Origin: Capra hircus
Taxonomy: Eukaryota > Chordata > Mammalia > Artiodactyla > Bovidae
Assembly (NCBI RefSeq): GCF_001704415.2
Contig: NC_030811.1
Span: 72,806,069 to 72,870,068 of the forward strand
Length of the DNA stretch: 64,000 nt
Direction of reading: 5' to 3'
Positions 56,713 to 64,000 of this stretch are shown here, piece after piece. Both the position numbers and the translations under genes were made by a program. Below the pieces are notes generated by a model that saw only the letters and a program-made list of their open reading frames with translations, searched no databases and had not been told where the DNA came from. Every line of letters starts with the position of its first letter. The stretch's first letter is position 1.

Positions 56713-57440
56713 TAATATTTTATTGTATTCCAGATATTGTTAATTTTAACTTGTTTAATCTATGTTCCTATGGATAGTCTTTATCTTTGTCCTTATACAC
56801 AGTTTGGCTATTTGACAACAGCTTGATCATTTCAAGGACCGCTGTAAGTTTTCTTAGGTGGACCCAGAGCAGTGTTTAGTCCAGGAGTAGTTTTTACCTG
56901 ACTTCTGAAGCAGATGGTTCCACTCCCCAACTCAGAGTTCTCAACTCAGGGAGCAGCTGGGTTCTTTCCAGCTTCCCTTCACTGCACCATTACCAAAGAC
57001 ACTTTGACAGTCAGCTGGGGTAATTGTGGGGCTTTTTTCATTTGGTTCCTGTTTCTTGGAGATGAGAACTGCCTTTTATTTTTTGATACCCAATATGTTA
57101 ATGTTATATATTTTTTGTAGCTTTTCACTTGTTTCAAGCATTATAATAATATTGTAGTGACTGCTCCAGGATTGCAATATACATCCTTAATTTCTCATAG
57201 CCCACTTGCATTGAATATTGTACCACTCAAAATACAGAAAACATGGAACCATTTGTTCTATGTGCCTGCCATAATATATAGCTATTATACATAATATTTC
57301 TCCATTTGTTATAAATTCTGCAAGAAACTATTCTATTTTTTTTTCTTTAAATAGGTGATTCATATAAACCAGTTAATAGGAAAAAAGAAAAAAGTATTCT
57401 TTTGCATTTACAACTTTTATGTTATTCATTCTTTGTGACT
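56713..57440 (-). mobile_element. L1M 5' region continuation, antisense
   Basis: GATATTGTTAATTTTAACTT, GGACCCAGAGCAGTGTTTAG and TCCAGGAGTAG match the same recalled L1M 5' region. Past about 57050 the assignment is weak. Confidence 0.45.
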
Positions 57441-58650
57441 ATTTACCCTCAGCCTAAGAAATTTCCTTTAGCATATTGAAGTCTGCTGGTAATGATACTT
57501 TTAGTTCATCTAAAAGTACCTTTATTTTGCTTTCATTCTTGAAAGGATATTTTCTCTGGTTATAGACTCTGAGCTGATTTTTTTCTTTCAATACTTCAGG
57601 GATATTGCTCTTCTCTCCCTTCCTGCACGGTTTCTGATGAAAACTCAACTAGTAAATTATTTTTCCCGTGTGAAGAATATATTATTGTTTTTCTCTTTAT
57701 GCTTTGAAGATTTGCTGTCCTGTCTTTGGTTTTCAGTGGTTTGACCATGATGTGCCTTTGTACAGGATTGTTTATGTTTATTCTACTTGATGTCCTCTGA
57801 GCATGTTTTATCTATACATTTCTGTCTTTTTTCAAATTTAGGGACATTTTTGTCATTTTTGGGTTTCCCTTATGGCTCAGCTGGTAAAGAATCCACCTGC
57901 AATGTGGGAGATCTAGGTTTGATCCCTGGGTTGGGAAGATCCCCTGGAGAAGGGAAAGGCTACCCTCTCCAGTATTCTGGCCTGGAGAATTCCATGGAAA
58001 GTCCATGGAGTTGCAAAGAGTCAGACACAACTGAGCGACTTTCACTTCACTTCACTTCAGTCATCTTTATTTAACTTTTTTTCTTGCTTCTGGGATTCCT
58101 ATTATACATATGTTGGAATCTTTATTTGTATAAAAGGTTCTGTTCTTTTTTTCACAATCTTCTCTCATTGGAAAATTGCCATTGTTCTTTGAATTATTTT
58201 GTCATCTTCATCTGGTTGTTAAGATCGCTTAGTAAATTTTTTATTCAAATATTGTATTTTTCAAAGAATACTGATTTTTTTATTCAAATACTGTCCATTT
58301 GGTTTTGGGGTTTTATTTCTATTTCACTTTTGATGTTTCCATTTTTTTCATTTACTGAGCTCATATTTTATCTCATTGAAAATCATTATAATAGCTGTTT
58401 AAAAGTCTTAGTCTGTTCACTCTAACATCTAGTTCCTCTCAAGTTCTGATTCAGTTGCTTTCCTGTTCTCTTGATGGTATGTTCCATTTTCCTCATTGTT
58501 TTTTGTTGGGAAATTTTGGATTTATCCTGGGCTTTGTGAATGGCCATGTACGTTCTTGATTTTGTTGGTTTTCTCTAAAAAGTGATTTCTTTTGCTTATG
58601 CAACTCTGTTTCTTAAACAGCTACTTCAGTCTCAGTTTGGATCATCTGTC
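57441..58650 (-). mobile_element. Second L1M 5'-type copy, antisense
   Basis: TTTGAAGATTTGCTGTCCTG, GTTTGACCATGATGTGCCT and CTTCTGGGATTCCTATTATAC parallel the block at 55130-55650 at low identity. This suggests a second, separate L1M 5' region. Interrupted by a Bov-tA. Confidence 0.5.
57861..58059 (+). mobile_element. Bov-tA SINE, sense, in L1M
   Basis: Head GGGTTTCCCTTATGGCTCAG and body; a deletion after CCATGGAAAG removes the GAGGAGCCTGG block. Tail is a TTCAC repeat. GTCATTTTT at 57852-57860 and GTCATCTTT at 58060-58068 form an 8/9-bp TSD. Confidence 0.88.
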
Positions 58651-59046
58651 ATTAGCTAAGATGCCTTGAATCTGTCTCATGCGTGTGCGGTTTAGGAATT
58701 AGAGAAACTAGCAGGCAGAATTTGGGAAAGTTCTACCTCTTTCTCTTTGAGGAATCTCCAACTCTCTCCATCTGTGGATTCCCCTGACCATAGATTTTCC
58801 TCCTGACACATTCACTACTGTGTGCTGGCGATGCACCCAGGCACAAAGCCATGGGTACAAGGAGTTTAGTTCCTTCTGCTCCTCTCTTCCAAGTGTTTCT
58901 TTCTCACCAACTTCTGTCTACTTCTCTTCCCTCTCCAGTGCTTTTAGGTCATTACTTTTTGCTTTATGTCCAGGTTTTATAGTTGTTTACTGCAGAGGAG
59001 TTTTCCAGGAGAACCTTGCAACTTCATCACCTGAATCAGAAATCTC
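58651..59046. other. Unassigned DNA, possibly L1M 5' UTR
   Basis: No clear match. A 109-codon plus frame (58820-59149) has no known domain and runs into a SINE. Confidence 0.35.
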
Positions 59047-59060
59047 TCTCAGTTATTTTA

Positions 59061-59132
59061 CTTATTTATTTATTTATTTTGGCTATGCTGGGTCTTCATT
59101 GCTGCTGGACCCCTGCACCACCAGGGAATTCT
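59061..59132 (-). mobile_element. Internally deleted CHR SINE, 72 bp
   Basis: Both ends of an antisense CHR SINE are present: tail TTATTTATTTATTTATTTTG and head CACCACCAGGGAATTC, but the body between is absent. The flanks are a TSD: TCTCAGTTATTTTA at 59047-59060 and TCTCAGTTATCTTTTA at 59133-59148. Confidence 0.8.
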
Positions 59133-59148
59133 TCTCAGTTATCTTTTA

Positions 59149-59589
59149 AATTCAAGTATCTTCTCATTTGAAGCCAAAACACTTTGTCCAGGGCCTCGTA
59201 GAAATTTGTTCATCTAGTTCACAGGATGAAAAGTATCTGCTGAGAAGACTACTTTCTGCAGCTATTGTTCATCTTCAAAGCACTTAACAAAATCTGACCA
59301 GTTTATCTTGAAAGTACTTCTAAATTTCACCTACTGACTCAAAAACTCTGCTGAAAATTCTTTCTCTGGGAATTCAGTGAATTTCTAGGTATGGCAGAAT
59401 ATGCGGTCTTTGTCCAGATTTTCCTACAATTTCAGTTATTCTCAAGTTAGTTAGTCTTTGTATATCAAAGTTAGCCATTTTGTAGCATCATGCAAAACTT
59501 CCTTTCATTCTAAGAGTGTTTGATAACAGTACTTCCTTGTAAAGGAGGCAGTATGTTGTGACAGTGTGAGGAAATTTTAGCTAAGATAC
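59149..59589. other. Unique non-coding DNA
   Basis: Nothing recognised. Confidence 0.4.
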
Positions 59590-59601
59590 AAAAGCTCTCA
59601 T

Positions 59602-60031
59602 TTTTCAGTTCAGTCGCTCAGTTGCATCCAACTCTGTGCCCCCTTGGACTGCAGTATGCCTGGCTTCCCTGTCCATCACCAATGCCCAGAGCTTTCTCAA
59701 ACTCATGTCCATAGAGTCAGTGATGCCATCCAACCATCTCATCCTCTGTCATCCCCTTCTTTTCCTGCCTTCAATCTTTCCCAGCATCAGGGTCTTTTCC
59801 AATGAGTCAGTTCTTTGCATCAAGTGGCCAAAGTATTAGAGCTTCAGCATCAGTCCTTTCAATGGATATTCAGAAATGATTTCCTTTAGGATTGACTGAT
59901 TTGATCTCCTTGCTATCCAAGAGAGTCTCAAGAGTCTTCTCCAATACCACAGTTCAAAAGCATCAATTCTTTGAGTCTCAGCTTTCTTTGTGGTCCAACT
60001 CCCACATCCATACATTACTAGTAGGAAAAAA
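59602..60031 (-). mobile_element. BovB 3' part, antisense, 5'-truncated
   Basis: Tail TTTCAGTTCAGTCGCTCAGT to CATCCATACATTACTAGTAG. An older copy with several changes. AAAAGCTCTCAT at 59590-59601 and AAAAGTTCTCAT at 60032-60043 form an 11/12-bp TSD. Confidence 0.88.
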
Positions 60032-60043
60032 AAAAGTTCTCAT

Positions 60044-60335
60044 AAAACCAGCCATTGACAAGGCACCATCAGTTTGGAAATCAACACTGTTCTTCCAAGA
60101 TAAATCTTTTATTTATAGATATGAAGGCCAAACATTAATTATGTCTTGACATTTGCTTTTTGTGGGCAATTCTTTGTGTTCTTGAACTTCACAGTTGTTT
60201 GCAAGTCTTACCAATATTGCAGCATCACATTTTTTGGTGAAATCTGCTGACTCAAACTAGATAAAGAGGCTATGTAGTCTTTCAGTTTGTTTCACAAAAC
60301 CTCTTCAAGGTCATGTAACCCGTCATCAATACAAT
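60044..60335. other. Unique non-coding DNA
   Basis: Nothing recognised. Confidence 0.4.
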
Positions 60336-60663
60336 CAGTCCTCTCTATCCGTGGATCCCAAATCCAAGGATTCAACCAACCACGAATCAAAAACATTTGG
60401 AAAAAATTCCAGACAATTCCAATAAGTAAAACTTGAATTTGCCACATGCCAGCATCTATTCACATAGCATTAACATTGTATTTAGAACTAGTGAACATGG
60501 CATTTACTTTATATTAGCTATTATAAGTAATCTAGAGATGATTTAAATTATATGGAAGGATGTGCCTACATTGCATACAAATATTATGCCATTTTTGATT
60601 TTGAGTTTGATAACCATGGGAAGGTTCTGAAACCCATCCCCTATGGATACCAAGGGATGACTA
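60336..60663. mobile_element. Tigger/pogo-like DNA transposon MITE
   Basis: Left end CAGTCCTCTCTATCCGTGG and right end ATACCAAGGGATGACTA are inverted repeats. The interior has ATAAGTAATCTAGAGATGAT and GGAAGGATGTGCCTACATTG. No transposase. Exact family undetermined. Confidence 0.7.
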
Positions 60664-60910
60664 TACTTCAACTTATCACCCTGTTCAAGAGTGTAAACTT
60701 TTCAGTTTCTTATACTGCATCTTGTCCTAGCATTTTTCTTATAAAAATTGTGCCTGATCACATTATTAGCATCTCACCTACTATGCGACTTCCTATTTGG
60801 GGCAATAAGTTCTGCTACTACATAATTCATTTTCTGGTCCTTTTTTTTTTTTTTTTAAACTGAATTGTTACCTGCTTTTAGCAAGATGTTTAATGTTAAT
60901 TTTGACATTC
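60664..60910. other. Unique DNA with poly(T)
   Basis: A T-run at about 60840-60856. No gene. Confidence 0.4.
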
Positions 60911-61027
60911 TGCTGCTGCTAAGTCGCTCAGTCTTGTCCGACTCTGTGCGACCCCGTGGACTGCAGCCTACCAGGCTCCTCCGTCCATGGGATTTTCCAG
61001 GCAAGAGTACTGGAGTGGGTTGCCATT
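60911..61027 (-). mobile_element. Single Bov-A unit, antisense
   Basis: TGCTGCTGCTAAGTCGCTCA to GTGGGTTGCCATT. It has the (CTG)n tail of Bov-A2, but the remaining body reads like the 5' unit (GACTGCAGCCTACCAGGC). This suggests loss of one unit by recombination between the two. Confidence 0.8.
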
Positions 61028-61150
61028 GGGAGCCGTTTAATCTGCAACTTTGCTTCTTAAATGGCTGTGACTTGTATTTAAGTGTTTGGTTTTTTGTTTT
61101 GTTTTTTTTTTTCAATTTTGTTGATGCCGTTGCTACACTTGTAAGTTGTT
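61028..61150. other. Unique non-coding DNA
   Basis: T-rich, no gene. Confidence 0.4.
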
Positions 61151-61156
61151 TGACAT

Positions 61157-61555
61157 AGCAGGGGTTAGCAAACTACAGTCCATGGGCCAAATTCCTCCAG
61201 AGGCCAGTGTTTGTGTGGATATCCAATCTAAGACTGGCTTTTACATTTTTATAGACTTATAAACAAATGAATAGAATTCCAGATGGCTCAGTGGTAAAGT
61301 ATCTGCCTGCCAATGCAGGAGACATAGAATCGATCCTTGGGTCAGGAAGATCCCCTGGAAGAGGAAATGGCAACACACTCCAGTATTCTTGCTAGAAAAA
61401 TCCCATGGACAGAGAGCCTGGTGGACTACAGTCTGCAGGGTGGCAAAGAGTCAGACACAACTGAGCGACTGATCACACAAACAAAACATAGAAGGGGTGA
61501 CCGAAACTGTATGTGGCCTGCAAAGCCTGAAATGTTTACTATCTCTGGTTGAGAT
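61157..61555 (+). mobile_element. hAT/Charlie-like MITE split by Bov-tA
   Basis: CAGGGGTTAGCAAACTACAG...GGGCCAAAT at the left and CTGTATGTGGCCTGCAAAGC...TGTTTACTATCTCTGG at the right match a common mammalian hAT MITE. The right terminal repeat is lost. Confidence 0.65.
61277..61478 (+). mobile_element. Bov-tA SINE, sense, in hAT MITE
   Basis: Head TTCCAGATGGCTCAGTGG, box-B-like GAATCGATCC, BovB-like body. AAACAAATGAATAGAA at 61261-61276 and AAACAAAACATAGAA at 61479-61493 form a diverged TSD. Confidence 0.85.
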
Positions 61556-62439
61556 TTGTCTTGAACCACAGTTCCATATCCTCTACTGACCAATGACCAG
61601 CTTTTTAAGACAGTTGGCAGGGTTAGGAATATTGCCTATGTCAACGGGACAGAGATTTTCTGTCTCAGAACAAATGAAAAGTGTGGAAAGGGAATAAAGC
61701 CCATAGATGGTAGAGTGGTCAGGCTTAGCCTGATTCTCATTAATGTTTCAAATCCCATTTGGATAAGCAGAGAGCTTTGTATAACATTTGTGTGGTACTT
61801 CCGTGCAGTAAGAATCAAAAACTCTATGATATCCAGGCTAAAATCCCTTGACATCTGACATCACAAAAGGTAGTGTTTGGTCAACAGGCTTGGTTTCTTT
61901 AAATATTGTGCCCCTTTGGCATCCAGTTCTGGCTTTCCCCTGCCAAACTACCTAAGTTTGCAAATTCCGACTCAGGCTCAATATATCCATGCCTCAGAGT
62001 GGCCATCTTGAGGGAAAGAAATGTCATTCTGGAATCTTTGTGGTTGAATAGATAAAGCACCTGAATGGATGGTTGAAGATCCAGGGAGAGAACAGAAGTG
62101 TAGTTATAGGAGGAAAAATATATAATTAAAGAATTATAAATGAGGACTCTAGGAAAAGATGAATGCTGAGACTAGGCATAATTGAAGAGCATATAATCAT
62201 GAAGATTAGAGATGAGGAGAACCTGAGCTTAGTCACCAACTCCTGAAATGTTAGTAGGCATTTCTGAAAGCTCTGAGACTGATAAAAATTTACTAATTTA
62301 AATAAACTTTTGGGTTCACATCCTACATGGACCAGTTAGAGTAGGAGTCTAGAGAAATATCAAAACTAAAATAAAGAAGCTATGAATAGAGAGGTAGGAA
62401 GTCACCATATTCTTGCCAAACAGGCAGAGTGGGAAGGCA
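61556..62439. other. Unique non-coding DNA
   Basis: Nothing recognised. Confidence 0.4.
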
Positions 62440-62998
62440 GGATAATATTGAGAAGAAATATAGGAATATACTGCCCTGTGGTAACCAACCTCCAGGGTGG
62501 TCTTCAGTGGTCCTTGCCTCTATTTACACCCCATGCAGTCTCCTTCCGCACTGAATCAGAGCTGGATTGTATGACCAATTAATGAAGACAACTATATACA
62601 ACTTCTGAGGATAGGTCGTAAAAGTCATTGCGGCATTTGCCTTGTTCTCAGGGCTCACTGTTTCTGGGGAAGTTAGCTGTCATGCCCTGAGGACACTCAT
62701 GAAGCTCTGTGAAGAGGACCTCAAGGGAGTAATGGAAGCCTCCCACCAACAGCTAGTTCCACGTGACTTGCTAGCCATGTGGTTGGGCTACCTTTAAAGC
62801 AACTCTCCATCACTAGTCAAGCTCACCAGTCTTCATCACCAGTCAATATCTGAATAAAACTCATCAAAATAGGAAAGAAAAATACTGAGCCCCAAAGAAC
62901 CCCAGCCAAGCCTACTGAAACTATGATAAAATAAATGTCTGTTATTGTTTTAAGCCACTAAGTTTTAGAGCAATTTATTATACAGCAAAAGATAACTA
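62440..62998 (+). mobile_element. MaLR-like LTR, sense
   Basis: ATAAATGTCTGTTATTGTTT, TAAGCCACTAAGTTTTAGAG and GCAAAAGATAACTAATACA give the typical 3' end of a MaLR-type LTR. The left boundary is uncertain. Confidence 0.5.
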
Positions 62999-63903
62999 AT
63001 ACACTGCCCTCTGAGGACCAAGACTGGGCAGTAAGTGGAAACTCTTGTCAATTGAGTAAATAATTGATAAAACTAGAAAATAGCAAAGGTTTCAAGGATT
63101 GAAGATGGTGAGGGTAAATTTTGAGATTCAAAGTTAGGAAGTCCAGTTGGTATTTGGGTTATGTGGCTCAAGGTGCATGGAAGAGGAACTGACTGCCAAG
63201 AGTTGGTTCTTTCAGCTTAAGATGCCTTTAATGTTCATTCCAGGTGATTAAGTCCAGGAGAATAAGAAGGAAAGGAAGGATTCAGGACAGTAAGCCTGCC
63301 TAGGTAGAATAGATGTTCTTGGTGACCTCTTAGATGCCATTCACTGAGCCAAGGCACAATTCCCTCAGCTATTGCATCCCTCTTTAGAGAACTGCTGTGG
63401 TACCCCCTACCCAGAAATGACTGAGAGGTTACACGCTTCCTCGGGGTGACCTGCAATCATTAACTGCAAGATACAACCTCCTCCTCAGGCTCAGTGCTCG
63501 ACAATCCCATGATGCTGCCCTTGCTTCACATCTCCTCATGGGATCAGACTGAGGCTGGGCTTTAGCTGAAACCACACCTTACTCAGCCTCCCCCTCTGGG
63601 CTCTTCTGCTGCCCACACCTCATACAGACTTCACCAGAGATCACTCCCTGGTGAACTCCCTGGTAAATCCCTTCTGCAGGCTCTGCTCTGAGGAAATCCA
63701 GCCTAACAACCAGGCTCAAAGAACGTGCATATACCTATAGCATCTATTGTTTGGCACTTTCCAGAAGCCATTATAGCCTCAGGTAGAGTGGAGGGGTAAG
63801 AACCCCACCACAAACTGATTTATACCATGAATATTAAATATTAGAGTCTCTTACCCCTAAGAGAAAAATTTAGGCAAGTCCCTAACAATTAGAAAGAAGG
63901 GAG
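62999..63903. other. Unassigned DNA
   Basis: 63500-63730 is GC-richer and may be another old LTR or MER repeat (CTCTGCTCTGAGGAAATCCAG near its end). I cannot assign it. No gene. Confidence 0.35.
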
Positions 63904-64000
63904 GTGCTGCTAAGTCGCTTCAGTCGTGTCTGACTGTGTGCGACCCCATAGATGGCAGCCCACCAGCCTCCCCCGTCCCTGGCATTCTCCAGGCAAGAAC
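63904..64000 (-). mobile_element. Bov-A2 SINE, antisense, cut by window end
   Basis: GTGCTGCTAAGTCGCTTCAG to CTCCAGGCAAGAAC at the last base. The remaining part lies beyond the window. Confidence 0.9.

Overview
This window looks like non-genic (intergenic or deep intronic) nuclear DNA from a pecoran ruminant, most likely a bovid. The evidence is the repeat content: many copies of the RTE-clade LINE BovB, its partner SINEs Bov-tA and Bov-A2, tRNA-derived CHR-type SINEs, and a ruminant-type L1 3' UTR. Below these lie older mammalian-wide layers (L2, MIR, L1M, MaLR-type LTRs, MER5- and Tigger-like DNA transposons). I could not support any host protein-coding gene, rRNA or functional tRNA gene. 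The only recognisable protein-coding remnants are reverse transcriptase and endonuclease fragments of dead LINEs. Family names come from recalled consensus sequences and were not checked by search.

Layout. 0.4-2.3 kb: antisense L1 ORF2. 2.3-7.6 kb: unique DNA with Bov-tA, a CHR-type SINE, an inverted L1M copy and an antisense MaLR-like LTR. 7.6-8.6 kb: CHR SINE, then an antisense L1 split by a SINE. 9.9-10.9 kb: L2 split by a Bov-tA. 11-13.9 kb: MER5 fragments and an L1M 3' region split by a sense BovB. 14-20.6 kb: mostly unique, with three Bov SINE insertions and a 5'-truncated L1 with a perfect 15-bp target-site duplication (TSD). 20.6-24.1 kb: an antisense BovB that carries a nested sense BovB fragment and is flanked by a duplication of about 107 bp, then a second antisense BovB. 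24-40 kb: mostly unique DNA with scattered SINEs, MIRs and two LTR-like repeats. 40-46 kb: BovB copies, including a young one with a long RT frame, and a mariner MITE. 48.3-52.1 kb: a composite BovB with an inverted 5' end, interrupted by a younger BovB. 52.2-59.5 kb: antisense L1M sequence riddled with SINEs, a BovB and an LTR. 59.6-64 kb: BovB, a Tigger-like MITE, a hAT-like repeat split by Bov-tA, an LTR-like repeat, and a Bov-A2 cut by the window edge.

The elements are linked by mechanism. BovB supplies the retrotransposition machinery, and Bov-tA and Bov-A2 carry a BovB-derived 3' tail. Many insertions keep readable TSDs, so nesting order can be worked out. The best observations are three LINE insertions with 5' inversions (one BovB, two L1), a BovB flanked by an unusually long direct duplication, nested BovB-in-BovB events (one with apparent target deletion), and a 72-bp CHR SINE remnant that keeps both ends and a TSD. 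I found no convincing undescribed biological system.
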